Origin: Janthinobacterium sp. TND4EL3
GTDB lineage: Bacteria; Pseudomonadota; Gammaproteobacteria; Burkholderiales; Burkholderiaceae_D
Length of the DNA stretch: 64,000 nucleotides
Assembly (NCBI RefSeq): GCF_900156175.1
Contig: NZ_FTMV01000009.1
Coordinates: forward strand, 203,153-267,152
Direction: 5' to 3'
Shown one piece after another: positions 42,684 through 52,400 of this stretch (position 1 is its first letter; each line of letters opens with the position of its first letter). The translations under genes and the position numbers were made by a program. The notes below the pieces were generated by a model that ran no database searches, was not told the origin of the DNA, and worked only from the letters and a program-made list of their open reading frames with translations.

Positions 42684-44477
42684 ATGAGCATCACGCAGCA
42701 TGGTACGCAAGACAACGAACGCCTGGGCAGCGCCTGGCAAGGCGTGCCCGCGCCGTGCTACCCGGAAAACGCGCCTTCGGGCGCCACGCTGGACCTGTTC
42801 CTGAACGCCTGGCTGGGCAAGTTCACGGGCGGCATTTCCCCCGCCGCACTGGGCAATGCCTATGCCGACTGGCTCGGCCACCTGGCGCTGGCGCCGTCGA
42901 AGCAGCAGACGCTGCTGCAGGAAGCGTGGAAGAAGATCTGGCGCTGGCAGCAGTACGCGCTGCTGTCTGCGCAACCGGGCACCACGTTCGAGCAGCCGTG
43001 CATCGCGCCGCTGCCGCAGGACCGGCGCTTCGAAGACCCGGCCTGGCAGCGCTGGCCATACAACCTGGTCTACCAGGGCTTCTTGCTGCAGCAGCAATGG
43101 TGGCACCGCGCCACCACGGGCGTGCGCGGCGTGTCGCCGCACCATGAGGACGTCGTCACCTTTACGGTGCGCCAGTGGCTCGACATGCTGGCGCCGTCGA
43201 ACTTCATGCTGACCAATCCCGTGGTGCAGCAAGCCACCGTGGCAAGCGGCGGCGCCAACCTGGTGCACGGCGCGCAGCACCTGGCCGAAGACTGGCGCCG
43301 CGCCGCCATGGGCGCGCACGCGCCCGACCAGCGCACCTATCAAGTGGGCGTGAACGTGGCCGTCACGCCGGGCAAGGTGGTCTACCGCAACGACCTGATC
43401 GAACTGCTGCAGTACGCGCCGGCCGGCGCAAGCGTGCAGGCGACGCCGCTGCTGTTCGTGCCTGCCTGGATCATGAAGTACTACATCCTCGACCTGTCGC
43501 CGCACAATTCGCTGGTGCGCTACCTGGTCGAGCAGGGTCACACGGTATTCATGATTTCCTGGAAAAATCCGCTGGAGGCGGACCGCGAACTGTCGCTGGA
43601 AGACTACCGCCAGCTCGGCGTGATGGACGCGCTCGACGCCGTCGCCCGCATCACGGGCGCGCCGCAGGTGCACGCGGCCGGCTACTGCCTGGGCGGCACC
43701 CTGCTGGCGATTGCCGCCGCCACGATGGCGCGCGACGGCGATGCGCGCCTGGCCAGCCTCACCATGCTGGCCTCGCAGGTGGACTTCAAGGAACCGGGCG
43801 AACTGTCGCTGTTCATCGACGACAGCCAGGTGAGCTTCCTGGAAGCGGCCATGTGGAAGCAGGGCTACCTCGATACGCGGCAGATGGCGGGTGCCTTCCA
43901 GCTGCTGCGCTCGAATGACCTGATCTGGTCGCGCCGCCTGCGCCACTACCTGCTGGGGCTCGATGAGCAGGACAGCGACCTGATGGCCTGGAATGCGGAC
44001 GCCACGCGCATGCCCTGCCGCATGCACTCGGAATACCTGCGCCAGCTCTTCCTGCACAACGACCTGGCCGAGGGCCGCTACCGCACGGCGGGCCGCCATA
44101 TCGCCCTGCCCGACATCCACGCGCCCATCTTCGCCGTCGGCACCCTGACGGACCACGTGGCGCCGTGGCGCTCCGTCTACAAGCTGCAGTTGCTGACCGA
44201 CACGGACGTCACTTTTTTGCTCACCTCGGGCGGCCACAATGCGGGCGTCGTCTCGCCGCCAGGCCAGCCGCGCCGCAGCTACCAGCTGGCCACGCACCGC
44301 CACGACGAACCCTACATCGACGCCGACAGCTGGCAGCACGACGTGCCACGCCAGCAGGGTTCCTGGTGGCCCGCCTGGCAGGCGTGGCTGGCGCAGCGCT
44401 CCGGCGCGCCAGTGGCGCCGCCGCCCATGGGGGCTGACCTGGGCGACGCCCCCGGCAGCTACGTGCTGCAACCCTGA
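42684..44477 (+). CDS. phaC: Poly(3-hydroxyalkanoate) synthase, class I (597 aa)
   Basis: Polymerises hydroxyacyl-CoA into PHA granules. The lipase-like box is GYCLGG with catalytic Cys335; the catalytic Asp lies in LTDHVAPW and His in SGGHNAGVV. The PAWIMKYYILDLSPHNSLVRY and FMISWKNP segments are PhaC hallmarks, and the length fits class I. ATG 42684 has CCGGAG 5 bases upstream. No phaA, phaB or phasin gene adjoins it; instead it is followed by a universal stress protein and preceded by an FNR-like site, which suggests a copy used as electron or carbon sink under oxygen limitation. Confidence 0.95.
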   Translation: MSITQHGTQDNERLGSAWQGVPAPCYPENAPSGATLDLFLNAWLGKFTGGISPAALGNAYADWLGHLALAPSKQQTLLQEAWKKIWRWQQYALLSAQPGTTFEQPCIAPLPQDRRFEDPAWQRWPYNLVYQGFLLQQQWWHRATTGVRGVSPHHEDVVTFTVRQWLDMLAPSNFMLTNPVVQQATVASGGANLVHGAQHLAEDWRRAAMGAHAPDQRTYQVGVNVAVTPGKVVYRNDLIELLQYAPAGASVQATPLLFVPAWIMKYYILDLSPHNSLVRYLVEQGHTVFMISWKNPLEADRELSLEDYRQLGVMDALDAVARITGAPQVHAAGYCLGGTLLAIAAATMARDGDARLASLTMLASQVDFKEPGELSLFIDDSQVSFLEAAMWKQGYLDTRQMAGAFQLLRSNDLIWSRRLRHYLLGLDEQDSDLMAWNADATRMPCRMHSEYLRQLFLHNDLAEGRYRTAGRHIALPDIHAPIFAVGTLTDHVAPWRSVYKLQLLTDTDVTFLLTSGGHNAGVVSPPGQPRRSYQLATHRHDEPYIDADSWQHDVPRQQGSWWPAWQAWLAQRSGAPVAPPPMGADLGDAPGSYVLQP

Positions 44478-44508
44478 CAACCGATATCCGACAACCGAGG
44501 AAAACGCC

Positions 44509-45354
44509 ATGCCCTACACTACCCTGCTGGTCCACGTCGACAATTCACGCCACTGCGCCCAGCGCGTGCGCCTGGCCGTGCGCCTGGCCATCGCCGAAGG
44601 GGCGCACCTGATCGGCTCGGCCATGAGCGGCATCTCGCGCTATGCGTATGGCGGCGGCGTCAACGCGCTGCAGTTTGCGCCAGCGCAAATGCAGGCGCTG
44701 CGCAGCCAGGCCAGCGAGGCGCTGCACGATTTCGAGCGCATCGCCCGCGAAGAGGGGCTTGCCACCTATGAAACGCGCTTCGTCGACGACGATGCGCAAG
44801 GCGCGCTGCTGCTGCAGGCACGCTATTGCGACCTGGTGATCCTCGGCCAGACGGACCCGCAGGACACGCCTTCGCGCGTCATCGCCGGCACGGCCGAATA
44901 CCTGATGCTCCATTGCGGCCGTCCCGTGCTGATGGTGCCGCATGCGCCACAGGCCGTCCCGGCGCATACGGGCCAGCGCCCGCTGCTGGCCTGGAACGGC
45001 AGCGCCGAGGCGCTGCGCGCCATCACCGATGCGCTGCCGCTGCTGCAGCGCGCGCAGCAGGTGACGCTGGCCGTCGTCAATTCGCACACCCAGCCGGCCG
45101 CGCACGGCGAACAGCCCGGCGCCGACCTGGCCCTGTACCTGGCGCGCCACGGCGTCAATGTCGACGTGCTGCAGCACGACACGCCGCCGGGCCAGGACGT
45201 GGGCGCGGCCCTGCTGGCCATGGCGGCGCAGCGCCAGTGCGACCTGGTGGTGATGGGCTGCTACGGCCACATGCGCCTGCGCGAAGCGCTGCTGGGCGGC
45301 GTCACGCGCACGGTGCTGCAGGAAACGACCTTGCCCGTGCTGGTATCGCACTGA
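44509..45354 (+). CDS. Tandem-domain universal stress protein (281 aa)
   Basis: Two UspA-like domains in one chain (about 1-145 and 150-281). The N-terminal one starts YTTLLVHVDNSRHC; the C-terminal one has the nucleotide-loop-like GCYGHMRLREALLGG followed by the usual TVLQETTLPVLVSH. Start 44509 with CGAGGAAA upstream, 31 bp after phaC, so probably co-transcribed and under the same low-oxygen control. A fragment nearly identical to its 3' end occurs at 54843-54902. Confidence 0.92.
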   Translation: MPYTTLLVHVDNSRHCAQRVRLAVRLAIAEGAHLIGSAMSGISRYAYGGGVNALQFAPAQMQALRSQASEALHDFERIAREEGLATYETRFVDDDAQGALLLQARYCDLVILGQTDPQDTPSRVIAGTAEYLMLHCGRPVLMVPHAPQAVPAHTGQRPLLAWNGSAEALRAITDALPLLQRAQQVTLAVVNSHTQPAAHGEQPGADLALYLARHGVNVDVLQHDTPPGQDVGAALLAMAAQRQCDLVVMGCYGHMRLREALLGGVTRTVLQETTLPVLVSH

Positions 45355-45359
45355 TTGCG

Positions 45360-46058
45360 TCAGCCCGTCGCGGTGCCGAACAGTGCGCCGATGCCCGATG
45401 CCGCCGCCATCGACAGCGCGCTCCAGAACACCACGCGCAGCACGCCCCTGCCCACGCGGGCGCCACCGGCCCTTGCGGCCAAGCCGCCGAGCAGCGCCAG
45501 GAACAGTAGCGACGAGCCGGCGATGGCCGGCGCCAGCACGGACATGGGCGCCAGCAGCACCACCACCAGCGGCAGGGCCGCGCCGACGGCAAAACTGAGG
45601 GCCGAGGCCAGCGCCGCCTGCAAGGGCCGCGCACGCATGCTCTCCGTGATGCCCAGTTCATCGCGCGCATGGGCGCCGATGGCGTCATGCGCCGTCAGCG
45701 CCCTGGCCACTTGCGCGGCCAGGGCCGGCGCCAGGCCGCGCGCCACATAAATGTGCGTCAGCTCGTGCAGCTCGCCGTTGGGGTCGTCCAGCAGCTCGCC
45801 GCCTTCGCGCTCCAGCGCCGCCTGCTCCGTATCGGCCTGCGACTGCACCGACACGTATTCGCCCGTCGCCATCGACATGGCGCCCGCCACCAGGCCTGCC
45901 ACGCCGGCCACCAGGATGCTCTCGTGCGTGGCATGGGCCGCGACCACGCCCAGCACCAGGCTGGCCGTCGAGACGATGCCGTCATTGGCGCCCAGGACGG
46001 CGGCACGCAGCCAGCCGACGTTATCCATCCGGTGAAACTCGCGGTGTCGCAATGGCAT
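45360..46058 (-). CDS. VIT1/CCC1 family transporter (232 aa)
   Basis: Integral membrane protein of the vacuolar iron transporter family (iron/manganese homeostasis in characterised members). The N-terminal LRAAVLGANDGIVSTASLVLGV is the family signature, followed by AGAMSMATGEYVSVQSQ and three C-terminal hydrophobic segments. The start at 46058 follows AAGGAG. It ends 5 bp from the convergent usp gene and lies directly downstream of the two-component genes on the same strand, 12 bp after the kinase, so it may be the last gene of that operon and tied to metal stress. Confidence 0.92.
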   Translation of the reverse strand: MPLRHREFHRMDNVGWLRAAVLGANDGIVSTASLVLGVVAAHATHESILVAGVAGLVAGAMSMATGEYVSVQSQADTEQAALEREGGELLDDPNGELHELTHIYVARGLAPALAAQVARALTAHDAIGAHARDELGITESMRARPLQAALASALSFAVGAALPLVVVLLAPMSVLAPAIAGSSLLFLALLGGLAARAGGARVGRGVLRVVFWSALSMAAASGIGALFGTATG

Positions 46059-46070
46059 GGTCAGACTCCT

Positions 46071-47474
46071 TTATGCATGAATGGGCGGGCTGGCGGGTGC
46101 GGGAAAGCGTACCGTCACCACCAGGCCGGTGCCGTCCGGCCCGGCGTCCAGCTGCACGCTGGCGCCATGCGTCTCGGCGATGCGCCGCACGATGGACAAG
46201 CCCAGGCCGCTGCCCGGCTGGTGCGCGCCGGCCGCGCGGAAAAACCGTTCGAACACGCGCTCGCGCAAATGCCCGGCGATGCCGGGTCCCGTATCGCTCA
46301 CGCGCAGCAGCACGCCGTCGGCATCGGCGCCGCAGGCCAGCACCAGCGCGCCGCCGGCCGGGGTGTAGCGCATGGCGTTGTCCACCAGGTTGCGCGCCAG
46401 GATCAGGACGTGATCCGGCTGCAGGCGGCATGGCGCCGTGGCCAGCGCCGTTTTCAGCAGCAGGTCCTGGCGCTGCGCCTGCGCCATCCAGGCGGGCAGC
46501 TGTTCGGCCAGCAAGGCGGCCAGGTCCAGCACTGGCAGGTCGGGCGGCGGCTGCGACTGCGGGTCGAGCCGGGACAAGGTCAGCAGCTGCCCCACCAGGC
46601 GCGTGGCGCGGTCCACGCTCAGGCCCAGCCCCGTCACGGACTCGCGGCGCTCCGCGTCGCTGCGGGCGCGCTGCAGCACCTGCAGGTTCGTCTTGATGGC
46701 CGCCAGCGGCGTGCGCAGTTCATGCGCGGCATCGGCCGTGAAGCGCTGCTCCTGCTCGCGCGTCTGGCGTACGCGCACGAACAGGCGGTTGATGGCCTGC
46801 AGCAGCGGCTGCACCTCCAGGGGGGCGCCCGCCACGCTGACACTGGCGAGATCGTCGGGCGTGCGCTGCGCCACTTCATTGGCGGAACGGCGCAGGGCGC
46901 GAAACACGCGATTGATGCTCCACCAGATGGCCAGCGCCGCCAGGGCCGCCATCGGCAAGCCGATCGCCAGCAGCTTGACGGCGAAGCGGCTGCTGATTTC
47001 CTGGCGGTGGCTGGCCGGTTCGGCCACCTGTATCTGCAGCCGGGCGTCGTGGTTCCAGCTCGTATAGATGCGCCACAGGCGGCCATCGTTGTCGCGCCAG
47101 CTGTAGCCCACGTCGGCCGGCGCGGCGAATGCCTGGTCCGGCGCACCGGCATTCTTGTACAGCAGGCGGTGCTGCGCATCCCATACCTGGAACAGCAGAT
47201 ACTGGCGGTGGTTGCGGTTCTGCGCCACCGGCATCACCAGCGACGTGCTCGCGCCATGCTCCTGCACCTCGTGTTCGGCCAGGGACAGCAGCAAATGCCC
47301 CGTCTCGGCCAGCGACTGGTCGAACAGTTCCTGGCTTTCGCGCCCCGCCTCCAGGTACACGATGGCGGCGCTGAAGCCCCATAGCGTAAACGTCAGCCCC
47401 AGCAGCACGGCCAGCAGCGTGCGCCGCAGCGACCATGCGCCGGCGGTGCGCAGGGCGGGGGCCGTCATGGCCAC
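46071..47474 (-). CDS. Sensor histidine kinase, QseC/PmrB-like (467 aa)
   Basis: Membrane-bound sensor with TM1 (about 19-40), a periplasmic domain of about 125 residues, TM2 (about 168-187), a HAMP-like linker, HisKA with His251 (DAAHELRTPLAAI) and HATPase (LVDNAMRYTP, VSDTGPGIA, GSGLGLSI). Start overlaps the response regulator stop by 10 bp. Together with the divergent metal-efflux operon and the VIT-family gene downstream, a metal signal is likely; the periplasmic domain shows no clear metal-binding cluster. Confidence 0.93.
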   Translation of the reverse strand: MAMTAPALRTAGAWSLRRTLLAVLLGLTFTLWGFSAAIVYLEAGRESQELFDQSLAETGHLLLSLAEHEVQEHGASTSLVMPVAQNRNHRQYLLFQVWDAQHRLLYKNAGAPDQAFAAPADVGYSWRDNDGRLWRIYTSWNHDARLQIQVAEPASHRQEISSRFAVKLLAIGLPMAALAALAIWWSINRVFRALRRSANEVAQRTPDDLASVSVAGAPLEVQPLLQAINRLFVRVRQTREQEQRFTADAAHELRTPLAAIKTNLQVLQRARSDAERRESVTGLGLSVDRATRLVGQLLTLSRLDPQSQPPPDLPVLDLAALLAEQLPAWMAQAQRQDLLLKTALATAPCRLQPDHVLILARNLVDNAMRYTPAGGALVLACGADADGVLLRVSDTGPGIAGHLRERVFERFFRAAGAHQPGSGLGLSIVRRIAETHGASVQLDAGPDGTGLVVTVRFPAPASPPIHA

Positions 47475-48151
47475 GCCTGCATATCGGGCATGGCGGGCAT
47501 GTCGATGCTGTAGCCGATGGCATGCACGGTGCGGATCAGCGACCTGCCCAGCTTGCGCCGCAGGTGGTGGATATGCACCTGCAGCGCGTTGCTGTCGATT
47601 TCCTCGCCCCAGCTGTAGACGCCCTCTTCCAGTTGCGCGCGGCTCAGGACGCGCCCGCGTTGCTCGACGAGCATCAGCAGGATGCTGAATTCCTTGCCCG
47701 TCAGGGGCACGGCCACGCCGGCCTGCAGCACCTGGCGCGCGGCGACATCGATGACGATATCGCCGTGCACGAGCTCTTCGCGGGTGCGCCCGGCCGCCCG
47801 CCGGCAGGCGCTGCGCATGCGCGCCGCCAGCTCGTCGAGGTCGAAGGGCTTGACGATGAAGTCGTCCGCTCCCGCATCCAGGCCCGCCACGCGGTCGACG
47901 ATCTGGTCGCGCGCCGTGACGATCAGGATCGCCCCGTCGTAGCCGCCGCGGCGCAAGGTCGCCAGCGCCTGCATGCCGTCCTCGCCCGGCAATGCCAGGT
48001 CGAGCAGCAGGCAGCCGTAACGGTGCAGGCGCACGGCCGTGTGCGCACTTTCGGCCGACTGCACCCAGTCGACGGCGTAGCCGGCCTGCTCCAGCCCCAT
48101 CTGCGTGGCGCGCCCCAGCTGGGGATCGTCTTCTGTCAGCAATATGCGCAT
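47465..48151 (-). CDS. OmpR-family response regulator, QseB/PmrA-like (228 aa)
   Basis: Receiver domain with Asp51 (LLDLALPGEDG) and Lys101 (VKPFD), then a winged-helix DNA-binding domain (about 125-220, with VDSNALQVHIHHLRRKL-type recognition region). ATG 48151 has AGGA upstream. Probably controls its own operon and the divergent RND genes through the palindrome at 48214-48230. Confidence 0.94.
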   Translation of the reverse strand: MRILLTEDDPQLGRATQMGLEQAGYAVDWVQSAESAHTAVRLHRYGCLLLDLALPGEDGMQALATLRRGGYDGAILIVTARDQIVDRVAGLDAGADDFIVKPFDLDELAARMRSACRRAAGRTREELVHGDIVIDVAARQVLQAGVAVPLTGKEFSILLMLVEQRGRVLSRAQLEEGVYSWGEEIDSNALQVHIHHLRRKLGRSLIRTVHAIGYSIDMPAMPDMQAWP

Positions 48152-48213
48152 CGTGGCTTGTCCTGTCTGGCGGTCATGTCCGGGATTTCGTGCTTGCAGC
48201 GTAGGGGCCGGAC

Positions 48214-48230
48214 ATTAAGAACTTCTTAAC
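48214..48230. promoter_or_regulatory. TTAAG palindrome between regulator and RND operon
   Basis: TTAAGAA-C-TTCTTAA (48215-48229) is a perfect palindrome that also reads as the PmrA/QseB-type direct repeat (ATTAAG-N5-CTTAAC). It lies 63 bp from the regulator ATG and 47 bp from the adaptor ATG, the only such site in the 125-bp gap. Confidence 0.65.
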
Positions 48231-48276
48231 ATCTGCTGGCGACCATCCATGCATCTTCGACTTCCACCCGCCTCCC

Positions 48277-49458
48277 ATGCCTGCTTCCTTCCATCTTAAC
48301 CGCTGCCGGCCTTGCTGGACAGTAGTGGCCCTGCTCGGCTGGCCGCTGCTGTCGGCCGCCGCGCCGCAGCAACTGCTGCTGACTCCGCAGCAAATCAGCC
48401 GTGCCGGCATTGCCACCGTGCGCGCCGTCACCACGCTGCCCGGCGAAACCGCCCCGGCAGGCAATGACCTGTACCTGTCGGGCACCGTGGTGGCGCCGCC
48501 CGACGCGAACGCCGTCTCCAGCGCCGTGCTCGGAGGCGTGGTGCAGCAGGTGCATGCAAGCACCTTGCAGCAGGTGCGCGCCGGAACGCCGCTGCTGACC
48601 TTGCACAGCCAGGGCTGGCTGGAGTGGCAGCGCGCCTACCTGGAAGCGCACAGTGCGGCGCGCCGGGCCCATGCCCGGCTGGCGCGCGACGAAGCACTGT
48701 ACGGCGACGGCATCATCGCCCGCGCCCGTCTTGACGAGAGCCGCGATGCGGCGCAGCTGGCCACGCTGGCGGCCGGCGAACGCGAACAGGCGCTGCGCGG
48801 CGCAGGCCTCGATGGCGTGGCGCTGCGGCGCCTGCGCGAACAGCGCGCCCCCTCGCCGCTGCTGACGGTGCGCGCCGGCCGGGAAGGCACCGTGCTGGCA
48901 TTGCCCGTTGAAGCCGGGCAGCACGTCGAAGCGGGCGCGCTGCTGGCACGCGTGGCCGCCAGCATGCCCCTGTGGGTGCAGTTGCAGGCCACGCGCACGC
49001 AACTGCCGCAGCTGCGCGTGGGCGACTTGCTGCAGGTCGAAGGCTGCGCCAGGCTGCGCGTGACGGCCATCTCGCCCGTCCTCGACGGCGCCACGCAAGG
49101 CGCACAGCTGCGCGCGCGGCAAATCGGCCAGGACCCGTGCCTGAAGGTGAACGCCTTTGTCGAAGCGCGCCTGCTGCGCCCGGCACAGCGGGCCGGTGGC
49201 GCAGGCGGCGTGGCCGTGCCGGCCGTGGCGCTGGTACGCGGCATGCACGGCACGCGGCAGGACTATGTCTTTGTCGCCAACGGCAAGGGCTTCGCCGCCA
49301 CGCCCGTGCAGGCCACGCCGGCCGGCGGCGGCATGGTCTGGGCGCGCGGCGCGCTGGCGGCGGGCGACGCCGTGGCCGTGCGCGGCCTGGCGGTCCTCAA
49401 GGGCAGCTGGAGCGGCCTGGGGCCGGCGGCCGACGCGCCCGCCCAGGGAGGCCAGTGA
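48277..49458 (+). CDS. RND efflux periplasmic adaptor, CusB/CzcB type (393 aa)
   Basis: Membrane-fusion protein linking the pump to TolC. Signal peptide to about residue 28 (GWPLLSAAA). Barrel-sandwich motif halves lie at about 75-110 (SSAVLGGVVQQVH) and 200-235 (VRAGREGTVLALPVEAGQHV), a helical hairpin between them, then beta-barrel domains. ATG 48277 opens the operon; the stop overlaps the pump start (TGATG). No N-terminal His/Met metal cluster is visible. Confidence 0.92.
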   Translation: MPASFHLNRCRPCWTVVALLGWPLLSAAAPQQLLLTPQQISRAGIATVRAVTTLPGETAPAGNDLYLSGTVVAPPDANAVSSAVLGGVVQQVHASTLQQVRAGTPLLTLHSQGWLEWQRAYLEAHSAARRAHARLARDEALYGDGIIARARLDESRDAAQLATLAAGEREQALRGAGLDGVALRRLREQRAPSPLLTVRAGREGTVLALPVEAGQHVEAGALLARVAASMPLWVQLQATRTQLPQLRVGDLLQVEGCARLRVTAISPVLDGATQGAQLRARQIGQDPCLKVNAFVEARLLRPAQRAGGAGGVAVPAVALVRGMHGTRQDYVFVANGKGFAATPVQATPAGGGMVWARGALAAGDAVAVRGLAVLKGSWSGLGPAADAPAQGGQ

Positions 49459-52400
49459 TGCTGGCCCGCCTCATCGCCCTGTCGCTGTCGCAGCGCCTGC
49501 TGGTGCTGGTGCTGGCCGCGCTGATGGCGGCGGCCGGCGTGCAGGCGTTCCGCGCGCTGCCCATCGACGCCTTTCCCGATGTCTCCGGTACCCAGGTCAA
49601 GCTGATCCTGAAGGCGCCCGGCATGACGCCGGAAGAAGTCGAGGCGCGCATCGTCGCCCCCATCGAGCAGGAACTGCTGGGCATCCCGCGCCAGGCCGTG
49701 CTGCGCTCGCAGTCGAAGTATGCGATCGCCGACATCACGCTGGACTTCCAGGAAGGCACGGACGTCTTCTGGGCGCGCCAGCAGGTCAGCGAACGGCTGG
49801 CCGGCGTGCTGAAGGACCTGCCCGCCTCCGTCAGCGGCGGCCTGGCGCCCATCACCACGCCGCTGGGCGAAATCTTCATGTTCACCATCGAGGGACCCTT
49901 GAGCCTGATGGAAAAGCGCACGCTGCTCGAATGGACCATCCGTCCCCAGCTGCGCAACATCGCCGGCGTGGCCGACGTCAATTCGCTCGGCGGCATGGTG
50001 CGCAGCTTCGAAGTAGTGCCCGACCTGGCCGCCCTGGCGGCGCGCGGCCTGTCGCTGACGCAGTTGCAGCAGGCGCTGGAAGCGAACAACCGCAGCGACG
50101 GCGCGGGCCGCCTGGGCAGCGGCGAAGAGGCGCTGCTGATCCGCAGCGACGCGGCCATCCGCACGCTGGACGACGTGCGCGCCATCGGCATCGCGCGGCG
50201 CGGCGGCCTGGCCGTGAACGTGGGCCAGGTGGCCACGGTGCGCATCGGCCAGCTGACGCGCTACGGCGCCGTCACCCAGGACGGGCGCGGCGAAGCCGTG
50301 CAGGCGCTGGTGCTGGCCATGCGCGGCGCGAATGCGCAGCAGGTGGTGCAGCAGGTGCGCGCGCGCCTCGACGCGCTGGCCCCCAGCTTGCCCGAAGGCA
50401 CCCGCATCAGCACCTTCTACGACCGCGGCAAGCTGGTGGAGCGGGCCGTGGCCAGCGTCACGGGCGCGCTGGCCGAAGCGACCGTGCTGGTTATCGTGCT
50501 GCTGTATGTCTTTCTGGGCAACCTGCGCTCGGCGCTGGTGGTCGCCTGCATCCTGCCGCTGGCGGCGCTGGCCACCTTCCTGCTCATGCAGGCGCATGGC
50601 CTGAGCGCCAACCTGATGTCGCTGGGCGGCCTGGCCATCGCCATCGGCATGCTGGTCGATACGGCCGTCGTGGTGGTGGAGAACATCGAGGCCCATGGCG
50701 CCCGCGTCCAGCCGGGCATGCCGCGCCTGCACGGCATCTACCGGGCCGTGCGCGAAGTCGCCCTGCCCGTGAGCGCCGGCATGCTGGTGATCATGATCGT
50801 CTTCCTTCCCCTGCTGACGCTGCAGGGCCTGGAAGGCAAGCTGTTCGCCCCCGTGGCGCTGACCATCCTCTTCGCGCTGGCCGCCTCGCTGCTGCTGTCG
50901 CTGACCGTCATTCCCGTGCTCGCCTCGCTGCTGCTGTCCGAACGCCACGCGGGCACGCCGCGCCTGGTGCGGAAGATGGAAGCGGCCTACCTGGCCCTGC
51001 TGCGGCGCGCCCTGGGCCGCGAACGCCTGGTCGCCGGCGCGGCCGTGGCGGCCCTGCTGCTGGCCGCCGGCGTCTTCTTGCATGTTGGCAAGTCATTCAT
51101 GCCCACGCTGGATGAAGGCGACATCATCATGCAAATCGAAAAACTGCCATCCATCAACCTGCAGGAGTCGGCGCGCCTGGACCAGGCCATCGAGCGCCGC
51201 ATCCTGGAACAGGTGCCCGAGGTACAGCGCATCGTGGCGCGCCTGGGCTCCGATGAACTGGGACTCGATCCCATGGGCCTGAACGAAACGGACTCCTTCC
51301 TCGTGCTCAAGCCGCGCGCGCAGTGGCGCAGCGCGGACAAGGAAGCGCTGGTCGACGCCTTGCGCGCGGCCACGGCGAGCTTTCCAGGCGTCAATATCAG
51401 CTTTACCCAGCCCATCGAGATGCGCACCTCGGAAATGCTGTCGGGCGTGCGCGGCGACGTGGCCGTCAAGATCTACGGCCCGGACAACCGGACGCTGGGC
51501 GCGCTGGCCGCGCGCATCGTGGCCCAGCTGCAAACGCTGGCCGGCAGCGAGGACGTGCTGACAACGCAAAACGCGGGCGTGCAATACCTGCAGGTCGATA
51601 TCGACCGCGTGGCGGCCGGCCGCCTGGGCCTGTCCGTGGAACAGGTCCAGGGCGACTTGCGCACCCTCATCGAGGGGCGCCAGGCGGGCGTCGTCATCGA
51701 AGGCGGCAAGCGGCTGCCCCTGCTGCTGCGCGGCGGCGAACAGCTGCAGCTGTCGGCCGACCTGTTGCGCCAGCTGCGCCTGCCCACGGCCGACGGCCCG
51801 GCCATCGCCCTGAGCCAGGTGGCCAGCCTGCGCACGGTCGACGGCCCCGTCAAGGTGGAACGGGAAAATGCGGCGCGCCTGGTGGTGGTGCGTGCGAATG
51901 TGCGCGGCCGCGACCTGGTCGGCTTCGTCGACGAAGCGAAGGCACTGGTGGCGCGCCAGGTGCCGCTGCCGCCCGGCTACCGCATCGCCTGGGGCGGCCA
52001 GTTCGAGAACCAGCAGCGCGCGGCCGCCCGCCTGGCGCTGGTCGTGCCCGTTGCGCTGGCGCTGATCTTCCTGCTGCTGTTCTGTACCTTGCGCAGCATC
52101 CGGCAAACCCTGCTGGTGCTGGTCAACATCCCGTTCGCCCTGACGGGCGGCGTGTATGCGCTGGCCGTGACGGGCGAGTACCTGTCCGTGCCCGCCTCGG
52201 TCGGCTTCATCGCGCTGATGGGCATCGCCGTGCTCAATGGCCTGGTGATGATCACCTGCTTCAACGACCTGCATGCGCGCGGCGCGGCCGTCGGCGAACT
52301 GGTGCTGCACGGCGCCGTGCGGCGTTTCCGTCCCGTCATGATGACGGCCTGTATCACGGGCCTGGGCCTGGTGCCGCTGCTGCTGGCCACCGGACCCGGT

